NCBI GenBank assembly: GCA_002292815.1
Contig: DBBX01000028.1
Coordinates: 62,001-126,000 of the forward strand
Reading direction: 5' to 3'
DNA from: Thiotrichaceae bacterium UBA973
GTDB taxonomy: Bacteria; Pseudomonadota; Gammaproteobacteria; Eutrophobiales; Eutrophobiaceae
DNA length: 64,000 nucleotides
Made by a program: the position numbers and the translations under genes. The notes beneath the pieces are model-generated. The model saw only the letters and a program-made list of their open reading frames with translations. It had not been told where the DNA came from and made no database searches. Every line of letters starts with the position of its first letter. Within the stretch, counting starts at the first letter, position 1. This document shows positions 34,946-44,789 of this stretch, one piece after another.

Positions 34946-35173
34946 TATGCAGTCCCTCCTTTTTGTAAAGCCTGGAAGTAAAAAAATCATCCTATATTGG
35001 TTTAAGTATAGCTCTCTATATCCTGGTTTGAAGGAAATATCATACATACACTAAATGCTTAATATATTTGACAAAAATATTGATGAATCCACCATTGCAG
35101 GAATCCTAATATCACTTAGAATGCACACCATTAATGTCCCACACAGCGATCATAGATAATTAACCTTTGAATA

Positions 35174-36304
35174 ATGGATATCACACTTAAGTTAACGCAA
35201 GAATTAATCAACCGTCCGTCTGTGACACCAGACGATGCCGGTTGTCAGAAGTTAATCGCTGAACGCCTGGAAAAGCTCGGCTTCAAGGCAACGCACTTAC
35301 GTTTTGATGATGTCGATAATCTCTGGATCACGCACGGTGATAGTGGTCCCTTGTTTGCCTTTGCCGGCCATACTGATGTTGTGCCAACAGGACCCATTGA
35401 AGAATGGAACACAGATCCTTTTGAAGCTGAAATTATTGACGGGATGCTTTATGGCCGTGGCGCAGCTGATATGAAAGGCGGTATTGCTGCAATGGTGACG
35501 GCTACAGAACAATTTGTACAAAGCTATCCAGATCATAAAGGGACAATTGCATTCCTGATTACCAGTGATGAAGAAGGTCCTTCAATCAACGGCACACGTA
35601 AAGTCATTGAGTATTTGAATGACAATAATATAAAGATTGATTGGTGCATTGTTGGAGAACCTTCCAGTGATAAACAACTGGCCGATGTGATTCGTATTGG
35701 TCGCCGTGGATCTTTAAATGGGATACTCACTGTTAAAGGCATACAAGGCCATGTTGCCTATCCTGATATTGCAGATAATCCTATACACAAAGCCAGTGCC
35801 TTTCTGGCAGAAATCACAGCGGCCGAATGGGATCAGGGTAACGATTCATTTCCACCAACAACATTTCAGATATCAAACTTAAATGCTGGCACCGGTGCGG
35901 ATAATGTGATCCCTGGTAGTTTGAATTTGCTATTTAACTTTCGCTATTCAACTGAAACAACTCAGCAAGAACTGCAAGCCAAAGTAGTTGAACTCCTAAG
36001 CAAACATAATCTCGATTATGATCTTAAATGGAAACTCTCAGGTCTGCCGTTTCTGACTGAGTCCGGTAAACTTGTTGATGCAAGTTGCAATGCAATAAAA
36101 GAAATTTGCGGTATAGACACAATACGGTCAACGGGAGGTGGCACTTCAGATGGGCGCTTTATTGCGCCAACGGGTGCCGAAGTAATTGAGCTCGGTGTTG
36201 TAAACGAAACCATTCACAAAATCAATGAATGCGTAAAGGTTGATGATCTTGAAACACTGACAAATATTTATTCCAACATTCTTGAGCAATTACTTAAAGA
36301 TTAA
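35174..36304 (+). CDS. dapE: Succinyl-diaminopimelate desuccinylase
   Basis: A 376-residue M20-family zinc hydrolase of lysine and peptidoglycan precursor synthesis. Zinc ligands are visible in FAGHTDVVP, YGRGAADMKGG and LITSDEEGPS (Glu-Glu), followed by WCIVGEPSS, and the dimerisation domain contains GIQGHVAYP. The end of the catalytic domain, STGGGTSDGRFIAP, is a strong DapE marker. Its length matches the family. Confidence 0.96.
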   Translation: MDITLKLTQELINRPSVTPDDAGCQKLIAERLEKLGFKATHLRFDDVDNLWITHGDSGPLFAFAGHTDVVPTGPIEEWNTDPFEAEIIDGMLYGRGAADMKGGIAAMVTATEQFVQSYPDHKGTIAFLITSDEEGPSINGTRKVIEYLNDNNIKIDWCIVGEPSSDKQLADVIRIGRRGSLNGILTVKGIQGHVAYPDIADNPIHKASAFLAEITAAEWDQGNDSFPPTTFQISNLNAGTGADNVIPGSLNLLFNFRYSTETTQQELQAKVVELLSKHNLDYDLKWKLSGLPFLTESGKLVDASCNAIKEICGIDTIRSTGGGTSDGRFIAPTGAEVIELGVVNETIHKINECVKVDDLETLTNIYSNILEQLLKD

Positions 36305-36308
36305 AACA

Positions 36309-36815
36309 ATGATAGAAAAATTTATAGAACGAACTTTATTTTCCAGTCGCTGGTTACTTGCGCCGATTTACCTTGGTTTATCTTTTGCTCTGATTGCATT
36401 AGGCATTAAGTTTTTTCAGGAATTAATTCATACATTCACTATCGTCATTTCTATGAGTGAATCAGATTTGGTTCTTTCTATCCTGTCACTGATTGACATG
36501 TCACTCGTTGGAAGTTTGATCGTCATGGTCATGTTTAGTGGTTATGAAAATTTTGTATCAAAAATCGATCTTGATGAAGGTGATGAAAAACTAGATTGGC
36601 ATGGCAAGTTGGATGCAGGAACACTAAAACTGAAAGTTGCTGCATCAATTGTCGCAATCTCATCAATTCACTTATTACAAAAATTTATGGAAGTCAGTCA
36701 AATTCCAGATAACAAATTAATGTGGTATGTCATCATTCATATGACTTTCGTTGTTTCAGCATTGCTACTTGCTTTTCTCGATAAAATTGCATTTGCTGGT
36801 CATAGAGCTCATTAA
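36309..36815 (+). CDS. UPF0114 (YqhA-like) membrane protein
   Basis: A 168-residue protein with four hydrophobic helices. The start IEKFIERTLFSSRWLLAPIYLGL and the central LIDMSLVGSLIVMVMFSGYENFVSKID segment identify the UPF0114/TIGR00645 family, whose function is unknown. The ATG at 36309 gives the family N terminus; an earlier start at 36282 would overlap dapE. It is read with dapE and followed by a strong terminator. Confidence 0.9.
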   Translation: MIEKFIERTLFSSRWLLAPIYLGLSFALIALGIKFFQELIHTFTIVISMSESDLVLSILSLIDMSLVGSLIVMVMFSGYENFVSKIDLDEGDEKLDWHGKLDAGTLKLKVAASIVAISSIHLLQKFMEVSQIPDNKLMWYVIIHMTFVVSALLLAFLDKIAFAGHRAH

Positions 36816-36856
36816 TAAAAACAGTATCCAAGAAGTTCTTCACTACGCCCATGTAA

Positions 36857-36891
36857 ATAAAAAAAACCGGAGCAAGCTCCGGTTTTTTATT
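36857..36891. terminator. Bidirectional intrinsic terminator
   Basis: The GC-rich stem AACCGGAGC/GCTCCGGTT is flanked by an A run (36859-36866) and a T run (36883-36888), giving a rho-independent terminator on both strands. It separates the convergent UPF0114 gene and aceA. Confidence 0.9.
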
Positions 36892-36919
36892 TACTTCTTT
36901 TAAAAGTTACGACAAATTA

Positions 36920-38239
36920 TTATTCGTCGAACTGTGCTTCTTCAGTAGAACCGGTTAATGCAGTTACGGAAGATGCGCCACCTTGAATTACGGTAGTAAC
37001 ATCATCGAAGTAACCTGCACCTACTTCTTGCTGATGAGAGACGAAAGTATAACCGCGTTTACGTCCTTCAAATTCAGGCTCTTGAACCATTTCGGTGTAA
37101 TGCTTCATGCCTTCGCCTTGTGCATAGTTATGTGCGAAGTCAAAAGTACGGTACCAGTTCAAGTGAATACCAGCCAATGTAATGAATTGGAACTTATAAC
37201 CTAGTGCTGACAAGTCTTCCTGGAAGCTGGCAATTTGTGAATCATTCAGATTCTTTTTCCAGTTGAAAGAAGGCGAACAATTATAAGACATCAATTGACC
37301 AGGAACGGCTGCTTGTACCGCTTCTGCAAATTCACGTGCAAATCCGATATCAGGTACACCTGTTTCACACCAAACTAAATCAGCATAAGGTGCATAAGCA
37401 ACACCACGACTAATCGCTTGTTCCATGCCATTTTTAACACGATAAAATCCTTCAGGTGTACGTTCACCGGTAAGGAATGGCTTATCATTATCGTCATAAT
37501 TGCTGGTGATCAAGTTTGCCGCTTCAGCATCGGTACGTGCCAAAACAATCGTCGGCGTACCCATAACATCTGCTGCCATACGGGCAGCGGTCAATTTTTG
37601 TACTGCTTCCTGAGTGGGAACCAATACTTTACCACCCATGTGACCACACTTCTTAACAGCAGCAAGTTGATCTTCAAAGTGAACACCAGAAGCGCCGGCA
37701 GCAATCATGTTCTTCATTAATTCAAATGCATTCAAAACACCACCAAAACCAGCTTCAGCGTCAGCTACGATAGGCAGGAAGAAATCAATCGCGTCTTTTT
37801 CTGATACTTTGCCATCAGCAATGTTTTTCCATTGGATTTCATCAGCACGTTTAAAGGTGTTGTTGATACGACGAACCATGGTTGGAACAGAATCATATGC
37901 ATACAAAGATTGATCCGGATACATGGTTTCAGAAGTATTACCATCAGCAGCAACCTGCCAACCCGATAAATAAACAGCTTCTAGGCCAGCTTTAGCTTGT
38001 TGCATAGCCTGACCCGCAGTAATCGCACCAAAGGCATTCACATAACCTTTTTTAGCAGAGCCATTCACTTTGTCCCAAAGTATCTCAGCACCTCTTCGTG
38101 CAAGGGTATGCTCTGGCTGGACACTGCCACGTAGACGTACGACGTCTTCAGCACTGTAATCACGTTTAACAGTTGCCCAACGTGGGTTTGTTGCCCAATC
38201 TTTCTCTAAATCTTTTATTTGCTGTTCTCTACTACTCAT
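36920..38239 (-). CDS. aceA: Isocitrate lyase
   Basis: A 439-residue short-type isocitrate lyase. The catalytic motif KKCGHMGGKVLVPT is intact (Cys198), as are LSGWQVAADGN near residue 92 and the LARTDAEAANLI and NCSPSFNWKK stretches. It splits isocitrate to succinate and glyoxylate, the first step of the glyoxylate shunt. Malate synthase is not in the window. GGAGG precedes the ATG. A LysR gene is divergent, and the 201-base gap holds dyads that may be regulatory. Confidence 0.96.
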   Translation of the reverse strand: MSSREQQIKDLEKDWATNPRWATVKRDYSAEDVVRLRGSVQPEHTLARRGAEILWDKVNGSAKKGYVNAFGAITAGQAMQQAKAGLEAVYLSGWQVAADGNTSETMYPDQSLYAYDSVPTMVRRINNTFKRADEIQWKNIADGKVSEKDAIDFFLPIVADAEAGFGGVLNAFELMKNMIAAGASGVHFEDQLAAVKKCGHMGGKVLVPTQEAVQKLTAARMAADVMGTPTIVLARTDAEAANLITSNYDDNDKPFLTGERTPEGFYRVKNGMEQAISRGVAYAPYADLVWCETGVPDIGFAREFAEAVQAAVPGQLMSYNCSPSFNWKKNLNDSQIASFQEDLSALGYKFQFITLAGIHLNWYRTFDFAHNYAQGEGMKHYTEMVQEPEFEGRKRGYTFVSHQQEVGAGYFDDVTTVIQGGASSVTALTGSTEEAQFDE

Positions 38240-38264
38240 GGGTACTACCTCCTGCTTTAAATAA

Positions 38265-38432
38265 AGACGAGTCGTCTCAAATTTGACTCATGTCCCAATG
38301 TTTTCAAGTCCACCATATCTAAAAAATACGGCGCTAAATTTTAGGGACTGCAAAAATAATGAGATATCTACTATTTAGCAAGCTAATTATGTTAATAATA
38401 TGTATTAATAATACTAATACTTGAACTATAAT
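38265..38432. promoter_or_regulatory. aceA-LysR divergent control region with three dyads
   Basis: Between the two start codons there are AGACGA-G-TCGTCT (38265-38277, in the aceA leader), CTAAA-T-TTTAG (38334-38344) and GTAT-N5-ATAC (38402-38414). The last has the form of a LysR-type T-N11-A site close to the regulator promoter, where autoregulation is common. A perfect TATAAT at 38427-38432 ends eight bases before the LysR ATG. Confidence 0.4.
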
Positions 38433-38440
38433 AATGACTT

Positions 38441-39415
38441 ATGGACCGCTTCTATTATAAACAAAATCGTCTTAAACAATTACGTGCCTTCTGTTTCACT
38501 GCTCAATTCAAAAGTATGTCCAAAGCTGCTGAACAAATGTTTCTCAGTCAGCCATCTATTTCACTTTTAATTCAATCACTTGAAAAAGACCTCGGGCAAA
38601 AGCTGTTTATTAGGAAAGGGCCTAAGATTGATCTGACGACAGAAGGCATCATACTATTTGAAATGTCCTTGCCCTTGGTAGAAGGACTAGAAACGCTGCC
38701 AGAGAGTTTTGAGGAGAAGTGTAAACATTCCGTCATTGGTAGCCTGAATATCGCCGCCGTAGAGGCAATTATCCTCTATACCCTGCCAGATATCATCAAA
38801 CGCTACACAGGGACCTTTCCAGACATTCATATCAAGCTTAATAACTGTGCTGCAGCTATTGGCGTCGAAAAGGTGCGTAATGGTGAGGTTGATTTCGCCA
38901 TCGGTTCTACGCTGAATGTCCCGGACAATGTGGTCTATTTGCCAATATATACCTTTGAGCCAGTCTTAATCACTCCTATGGGTCATCCACTGGCGACAAA
39001 AAAGCAGATAAACATGCATGATATCAGCCAATATGGATTGATTTTATCACCGCAACATATGTCTACCTGGCAAATGGTAGACTTGGTATTTAAACAATAT
39101 AACGTTGATTATAAAGTAAATTTAGAAGCCGGTGGCTGGGAAGTTCTTAAAAAATATGTAGAAAATGGCTTAGGCGTATCGGTAGTCACGGATATTTGTT
39201 TGTCTGGCGATGAAAAACTTGAGCGCGTGCCGTTAACTCAGTTTTTTCCGAAAAGAACCTATGGTTTATTTCTACGTAAGGGCAAGGTGCTTTCTCCTGC
39301 TGCTCGTGAATTCATTCAATGTATTGATCCAAAGGCAATGGAGCTGTTCCATGCTAAGGAAAATAATAAGAAAAAAGATACAGAACTTGATATTCAAACC
39401 GTAGTCACAATATAA
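38441..39415 (+). CDS. LysR-family transcriptional regulator
   Basis: A 324-residue regulator. Residues 10-70 form the winged helix-turn-helix (LKQLRAFCFTAQFKSMSKAAEQMFLSQPSISLLI is split here only for description), and the rest is a substrate-binding, periplasmic-protein-like effector domain with a CysB/Cbl flavour. It is divergent from aceA, so it probably controls aceA and itself; the effector is unknown. The C-terminal 20 residues are charged and unlike the family core. No Shine-Dalgarno sequence precedes the start. Confidence 0.88.
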   Translation: MDRFYYKQNRLKQLRAFCFTAQFKSMSKAAEQMFLSQPSISLLIQSLEKDLGQKLFIRKGPKIDLTTEGIILFEMSLPLVEGLETLPESFEEKCKHSVIGSLNIAAVEAIILYTLPDIIKRYTGTFPDIHIKLNNCAAAIGVEKVRNGEVDFAIGSTLNVPDNVVYLPIYTFEPVLITPMGHPLATKKQINMHDISQYGLILSPQHMSTWQMVDLVFKQYNVDYKVNLEAGGWEVLKKYVENGLGVSVVTDICLSGDEKLERVPLTQFFPKRTYGLFLRKGKVLSPAAREFIQCIDPKAMELFHAKENNKKKDTELDIQTVVTI

Positions 39416-39551
39416 GTAGTGGCAACAATCATGCCTATATTATTTTAAAAAAATAACTTGAAACCAACCATGAGAAAGTATCATTATTAGCACGAGAGAT
39501 TTATGAAAAAATGCGTATACTAAATTCACAAAAGTTGAAGAGTTAAAAACT

Positions 39552-39872
39552 ATGTCAGACAAAGCTGACAACACTTTCGATGATGACTTGGCGGTTCAAG
39601 AAGCCAAGCCAATTGTCAAACGACCTCCATTATATAAAGTCATTTTGCTAAATGATGATTACACACCAATGGATTTTGTTGTTCATGTTCTGGAAGTGTT
39701 CTTTTCGGTTGACCGAGAAAACGCGACCCGCATCATGCTGGAAATTCACACCAGCGGTAAAGGTGTATGTGGCGTATTCACCCATGAAATTGCAGAAACG
39801 AAAGTCTCATTGGTTAATGATTATTCAAGAGAAAATCAACATCCACTCCTTTGTACTATGGAAAAAGCCTGA
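39552..39872 (+). CDS. clpS: ClpS adaptor protein
   Basis: A 106-residue adaptor that brings N-degron substrates to ClpAP. The VILLNDDYTPMDFVVHVL stretch provides the substrate-pocket Asn-Asp pair, and the HTSGKGVCGVFTHEIAETK segment completes the fold with its pocket His. The N-terminal 20 residues are the flexible tail. A possible -10 (TATACT, 39516-39521) lies about 30 bases upstream. clpA follows after 13 bases. Confidence 0.95.
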   Translation: MSDKADNTFDDDLAVQEAKPIVKRPPLYKVILLNDDYTPMDFVVHVLEVFFSVDRENATRIMLEIHTSGKGVCGVFTHEIAETKVSLVNDYSRENQHPLLCTMEKA

Positions 39873-39885
39873 TAGGTGACTCAAT

Positions 39886-42153
39886 ATGCTTGATAAAGAA
39901 CTAGAACAAACACTCAATAACGCATTTAGAGAAGCAAGAGAACAGCGTCATGAATTTATGACCGTTGAACATCTTCTGCTTGCCTTACTTGATAATATGT
40001 CCGCCACCAATGTGCTCAAAGCCTGTGGCGCAAACCTGAATAGTCTCCACAGTGATTTAATAAGCTTTATTCAAGAGAATTCCCCAATCATAGAAGATGA
40101 TGATGACCGCGATACACAGCCGACATTAGGCTTTCAGAGAGTATTGCAACGTGCCGTTTTTCATGTGCAATCTTCCGGCAAAAAGGAAGTGACTGGCGCT
40201 AATGTATTGGTAGCCATCTTTGGTGAACGCGAATCACACGCCGCTTATTTTCTAAGTCAACAAAATGTAGCTCGGTTAGATGTTGTTAATTACATTGCTC
40301 ATGGCATCGCCAAGATAAATGATGAACATGAGAATGAAGAGAACGTAAATGATATCGAGGACGGCTCAAATCAAGATGACTCTTCTGAGAGCCCGCTTGA
40401 AAAGTATGCAGTGAATCTTAATGAAGAAGCCATGCAAGGCAAGATCGATCCTCTTATCGGTAGACAAGTTGAAGTGCAACGCACAATCCAGATACTTTGT
40501 CGTCGTCGCAAGAATAATCCTTTATACGTTGGTGAAGCCGGTGTTGGTAAAACAGCTATCGCAGAAGGCCTGGCAAAATTGATCGTTGATGGAGATGTGC
40601 CGGAAGTCTTATTAGACTCTGTCATTTACTCGCTTGATTTAGGCGGCTTATTAGCTGGGACTAAGTACCGCGGTGATTTTGAGAAACGCTTGAAAGGCGT
40701 CATCAATCAATTAAAGAAACAACCTAATACCGTACTGTTTATCGATGAGATTCATACCATCATTGGTGCGGGTGCTGCTTCAGGTGGTGTGATGGATGCG
40801 TCGAATATTTTAAAACCTGTTTTAGCCTCTGGTGATTTGAAATGTATTGGTTCAACCACCTATCAGGAATATCGCGGTATCTTTGAAAAAGATCGCGCAT
40901 TGGCACGACGTTTTCAGAAGATCGATGTGGCAGAACCATCGATTGATGAAACAGTGAAAATCCTTGAAGGCTTGAAATCACGTTTCGAAGAACATCATCA
41001 AATTCGATACACCCATCAGGCCTTACGTACTGCTGCTGAACTAACCGAACGTTATATTAATGATCGTCACTTACCGGATAAGGCAATTGATATCATCGAC
41101 GAAGCTGGCGCAGCACAACAGTTACTGTCCCCATCCAAAAGAAAGAAAACAGTGGGTGTAAATGATATTGAAAATATCATTGCCAAGATTGCTCGTATTC
41201 CAGCCAAGACCGTCTCATCTTCCGATAAAGATGTTATTCGAAAACTTGAACGGAATCTGAAGATGGTTGTGTTTGGTCAAGATGAAGCCATTAGTACATT
41301 ATCGAATTCAATTAAGATGTCACGTTCTGGCTTGGGAAATCCAAACAAACCAATAGGTAATTTTCTTTTTGCGGGTCCAACCGGTGTAGGTAAGACAGAG
41401 GTCACTCGCCAGCTTGCGATACAGATGGGCGTTGAATTGGTTCGTTTTGATATGTCTGAATACATGGAACGACATACTGTTTCAAGATTGATTGGCGCAC
41501 CTCCTGGTTATGTTGGCTTTGACCAAGGCGGATTGTTGACTGACGCTATTAACAAACAACCGCACTGCGTCTTGTTACTCGATGAAATAGAGAAAGCGCA
41601 TCAGGATGTATTTAACATTCTGCTACAAGTATTCGATCACGGCACCCTGACCGATGCTAATGGCCGTAAATCAGATTTCCGTAATGTCATCATTGTCATG
41701 ACCACAAATGCAGGCGCTGATCGAATGAGTCGTGCCTCTGTCGGTTTTACAACACAAGACCATACTGGTGATGCCATGGCGAGTATTAAACAAATGTTCA
41801 GCCCTGAATTTCGTAATCGACTAGATGCCATTATCCAATTCAATGCACTGGATAAACGCACCATTGCGAATGTTGTCGATAAATTCCTGATTGAACTCGA
41901 AGCACAACTCGATGAGAAGAAAGTCACTGTTGATGTCACAGAAGAAGCCCGTGAATGGTTAGCAGTTCATGGTTACGACAAGATCATGGGAGCACGCCCG
42001 ATGGCACGTTTGATTCAAGAGAAGGTTAAACGTGCGTTGGCAGAAGAACTCCTGTTCGGCAAGCTAGCACATGGTGGAGATGTTGTTATCACAATTGAAA
42101 ATGACGATATCGCCGTTGAGGTAAAAGAAGAAGAATTAGAAGGCGCTCTTTAA
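39886..42153 (+). CDS. clpA: ATP-dependent Clp protease ATP-binding subunit ClpA
   Basis: A 755-residue AAA+ unfoldase. It has an N domain with two Clp repeats (EHLLLALLDN region and QRAVFHVQSSGKKEVTGANVL region), a first ATPase site GEAGVGKTAIAEGLA with FIDEIH, and a second site GPTGVGKTEVTRQLA with LLDEIEKAH. An acidic linker (about residues 145-170) is longer than in E. coli. It feeds substrates to ClpP, which is not in view. The gene ends inside a stem-loop at 42138-42162. Confidence 0.96.
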   Translation: MLDKELEQTLNNAFREAREQRHEFMTVEHLLLALLDNMSATNVLKACGANLNSLHSDLISFIQENSPIIEDDDDRDTQPTLGFQRVLQRAVFHVQSSGKKEVTGANVLVAIFGERESHAAYFLSQQNVARLDVVNYIAHGIAKINDEHENEENVNDIEDGSNQDDSSESPLEKYAVNLNEEAMQGKIDPLIGRQVEVQRTIQILCRRRKNNPLYVGEAGVGKTAIAEGLAKLIVDGDVPEVLLDSVIYSLDLGGLLAGTKYRGDFEKRLKGVINQLKKQPNTVLFIDEIHTIIGAGAASGGVMDASNILKPVLASGDLKCIGSTTYQEYRGIFEKDRALARRFQKIDVAEPSIDETVKILEGLKSRFEEHHQIRYTHQALRTAAELTERYINDRHLPDKAIDIIDEAGAAQQLLSPSKRKKTVGVNDIENIIAKIARIPAKTVSSSDKDVIRKLERNLKMVVFGQDEAISTLSNSIKMSRSGLGNPNKPIGNFLFAGPTGVGKTEVTRQLAIQMGVELVRFDMSEYMERHTVSRLIGAPPGYVGFDQGGLLTDAINKQPHCVLLLDEIEKAHQDVFNILLQVFDHGTLTDANGRKSDFRNVIIVMTTNAGADRMSRASVGFTTQDHTGDAMASIKQMFSPEFRNRLDAIIQFNALDKRTIANVVDKFLIELEAQLDEKKVTVDVTEEAREWLAVHGYDKIMGARPMARLIQEKVKRALAEELLFGKLAHGGDVVITIENDDIAVEVKEEELEGAL

Positions 42154-42162
42154 GCGTCTTCT
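42138..42162. terminator. Stem-loop at the clpA stop codon
   Basis: AGAAGGCGCT (42138-42147) pairs with AGCGTCTTCT (42153-42162) over ten positions including one G-U. The structure overlaps the clpA stop and lies between the convergent clpA and argA genes. No long T run follows on either strand, so its strength as a terminator is uncertain. Confidence 0.4.
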
Positions 42163-42171
42163 AAATAAACA

Positions 42172-43497
42172 TCAAGCGTTTATTTTTTTTACCAGCGCCT
42201 TTGAGTTGCGTTGATAGTTGTAGATATCCTGTTTTTCCAGCGGCAATGAACTGATCTCAGTTTCAACAAAACCTCTTTCAATAAACCAATGCTCTGTCTG
42301 CGTGGTTAATGCTAACAGCGTCTTTGCACCATTATTTAGCGCCAGCGCTTCAATGGATTTGTACAACATTTCACCCATGGACTGATTTTGATAATCCGGA
42401 TGTACGGCAACACATGCCAGCTCCATCACTTTCTCTTTAGGGTAATCATGTAATGCTGCACAGGCGATAACGGTTCCATCACGAACCAACACAACATAAT
42501 CATTGATATCTATTTCAATCTCATCAAGTGAGCGTTTAACCAGGATGCCTTGTTGTTCGAGGGGTTCTATTAACTCATAGATACCAGCAATATCATTCAC
42601 CGTTGCCTGTCGAATCGTATCGAACGGTGTACTTGTTAATAATGTCCCTACACCATCGAGTGTAAAGAGTTCTTGTAAGAGACCGCCATCAATATCTTGA
42701 TCTACATAATGAATACGTTTAACACCAGATTCACAGGCCTTGATGCCTTGAGCTAAGGCGGTCGCAGGTGTCTCATCAATATTTTTTGTAGCGTCAGTAC
42801 CTAGCCTGGCTTTAGCTTCGGCACAGGTGAGCTGTCGAATCATTTCTCCGTCGTCACCTTTCAATATTCGAGAATTATTGAACATGATGAGTTTGTCTGC
42901 ATCGAGATCGATGGCAACTTGCGTGGCAACTTCAATCGAACTCAGATTAAAGACCTCGCCCGTAGTCGAATAACCCAATGGCGTTATCAACACTACATCA
43001 CCAGCTTCAAGCCGAGTGTTGATGGTTTCTTTCTCTATACTTCTGACCCTGCCGGTGAGATTAAGATCAACACCATTAACAATGCCATAAGGTCTACCCG
43101 TTACGTAATTGCCAGAGGCAACCTTGATGGCCGAGTCTGCCATCGGCGAGTTAGGCAGCCCCATAGAGAACAATGCTTCAATTTTAATTTTTACTTCACC
43201 AACTGCTTGCGTCACGCTGCTGATCGAGGCCGCATCGGTGACACGTAAGGGACCACAATATTCAGGGGTAATATTTCTTTCTTTCAATATTTTATCTATC
43301 TGCGGTCTTGCACCAAAAACGATAACCAGTTTTATCGCCAGACTATTTAGCAAGGCCAAATCGTGAATTAAATGTGAAAACCCTTCAGATGCGACAACAT
43401 CACCACCCATTTGCAAAACGAATGTTTTGCGTGTGTGTGCATGTATATAGGGTGCTGCACCTCTAAAGCATTCAACAAATGCGTTTTTATTTTCCAT
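42172..43497 (-). CDS. argA: Amino-acid N-acetyltransferase (N-acetylglutamate synthase)
   Basis: A 441-residue protein made of an N-terminal amino-acid-kinase-like domain (residues 20-290, with VLQMGGDVV and VFGARPQID) and a C-terminal GNAT domain (residues 295-435, with HPDYQNQSMGEMLYKSIEALA as the acetyl-CoA site). It makes N-acetylglutamate, the first step of arginine synthesis, and the kinase domain is the usual site of arginine feedback. It follows argE by 26 bases on the same strand. Size equals that of the classical enzyme. Confidence 0.95.
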   Translation of the reverse strand: MENKNAFVECFRGAAPYIHAHTRKTFVLQMGGDVVASEGFSHLIHDLALLNSLAIKLVIVFGARPQIDKILKERNITPEYCGPLRVTDAASISSVTQAVGEVKIKIEALFSMGLPNSPMADSAIKVASGNYVTGRPYGIVNGVDLNLTGRVRSIEKETINTRLEAGDVVLITPLGYSTTGEVFNLSSIEVATQVAIDLDADKLIMFNNSRILKGDDGEMIRQLTCAEAKARLGTDATKNIDETPATALAQGIKACESGVKRIHYVDQDIDGGLLQELFTLDGVGTLLTSTPFDTIRQATVNDIAGIYELIEPLEQQGILVKRSLDEIEIDINDYVVLVRDGTVIACAALHDYPKEKVMELACVAVHPDYQNQSMGEMLYKSIEALALNNGAKTLLALTTQTEHWFIERGFVETEISSLPLEKQDIYNYQRNSKALVKKINA

Positions 43498-43523
43498 TAT
43501 TGTTTTTCACTATTATTGGTTCA

Positions 43524-44702
43524 CTACTTTGATCCACAAAAATGATTGAGCATCTTTGACAAAATATTAATCATCGGTTCAATTCTATTAATCTGTAAAT
43601 ACTCATTCGGTTGATGAGCAACATCAATATCCCCGGGGCCAAGAATAACGGTCTCTATGCCCATGTCATTATAAAAAGGCCCCTCTGTACCAAACGCGAC
43701 CGATTCTGAAGCATGGTTTGTCAATTCTTCACTTAACGTTATTATCTCACTGTTCTTTGGCGTCTGCATCGGCGGAATACCATCAAACATTGCATTAAAT
43801 TCAACTTTTAAACCCGATGCCGCCAATGTATCCCGAACTTTGTTTCGTAATTTTTTATTCAATTCTTCAAGCTTCATTCCCGGCAACATTCTTAAATCCA
43901 GGGATAATTCACAACTGGCACAAATACGGTTAGGACTATCACCACCATGTATTCTGCCAAAATTCATTGTTGGAACCGGTATTTTAAAATCTTTATTTAT
44001 AAATTCAGATTGCAATTCATCACGCCATGCACGCAAGGCAGAGATAACATCATGCATGCCTTCGAGTGCGCTATTACCTAAGCTTGCATCACTAGAGTGT
44101 CCCGAACGACCTAGTATCTGAATTTCTTCAATAATAATCCCTTTATGCGTGTGTATTGGTTTCAGTCCTGTCGGCTCACCAATAATGCAATAACGACCTG
44201 ACACTTTATTATGTTCTTGTATCAATCTCGCACCCGACATGGTGCTTTCTTCATCAGCCGTTGCAACAACGGTGATTGGATTACTAAATTCAGTGTCGGC
44301 AAGCCTTTCCAACGCTTCAAGAATGATTGGAAAAAAACTCTTCATATCTGCCGTACCCAATCCATAGTAACAATCGTTCTTCTTGGTTAAAGTAAATGGA
44401 TCAGTATCCCATCCACTCAAATCATAAGGTACGGTGTCTGTGTGGCCGGATAAAACAATACCACTATTATTATTGTTATCGCTTTGGTCTTGGCCTTCTC
44501 CCCTCGTGGCTATTAAATTACATTTTTGTGGATTGTCGCTAACAGGCATGATTTCGCAGGCGAAACCGAGCGCATCGAAGCAATTCGCTAGCGCATCAAT
44601 GACATTGCGATTACTCATATCATGTGCAGGGTCGATACTGCTGACCGAGGGCAAACTGATTAATTCCGCAAAGCACTCTTCAAATTTCGGTGTTTTTCTC
44701 AT
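43524..44702 (-). CDS. argE: Acetylornithine deacetylase
   Basis: A 392-residue M20-family hydrolase releasing ornithine in arginine synthesis. Zinc-site motifs are LSGHTDTVPYD, YGLGTADMKSFF and ATADEESTMSGA, then CIIGEPTGLKPIHTHKG. The ArgE assignment over DapE or carboxypeptidase G2 rests on this sequence and on the argA neighbour, with which it forms a two-gene arginine operon. It is divergent from ilvD across 87 bases. Confidence 0.93.
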   Translation of the reverse strand: MRKTPKFEECFAELISLPSVSSIDPAHDMSNRNVIDALANCFDALGFACEIMPVSDNPQKCNLIATRGEGQDQSDNNNNSGIVLSGHTDTVPYDLSGWDTDPFTLTKKNDCYYGLGTADMKSFFPIILEALERLADTEFSNPITVVATADEESTMSGARLIQEHNKVSGRYCIIGEPTGLKPIHTHKGIIIEEIQILGRSGHSSDASLGNSALEGMHDVISALRAWRDELQSEFINKDFKIPVPTMNFGRIHGGDSPNRICASCELSLDLRMLPGMKLEELNKKLRNKVRDTLAASGLKVEFNAMFDGIPPMQTPKNSEIITLSEELTNHASESVAFGTEGPFYNDMGIETVILGPGDIDVAHQPNEYLQINRIEPMINILSKMLNHFCGSK

Positions 44703-44789
44703 TATGTTATCTATTTTTATACTTTATATAGCTACTAGCCTATTGTATTCTATCGCACCTTTGCTAACTGACTGAAATGCAATTTAAAA

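Noticed and set aside
34946..35047. Longer start of the YbaK-like gene
   Set aside because: The added residues have no family match, while GGAGGG stands before the ATG at 34945.
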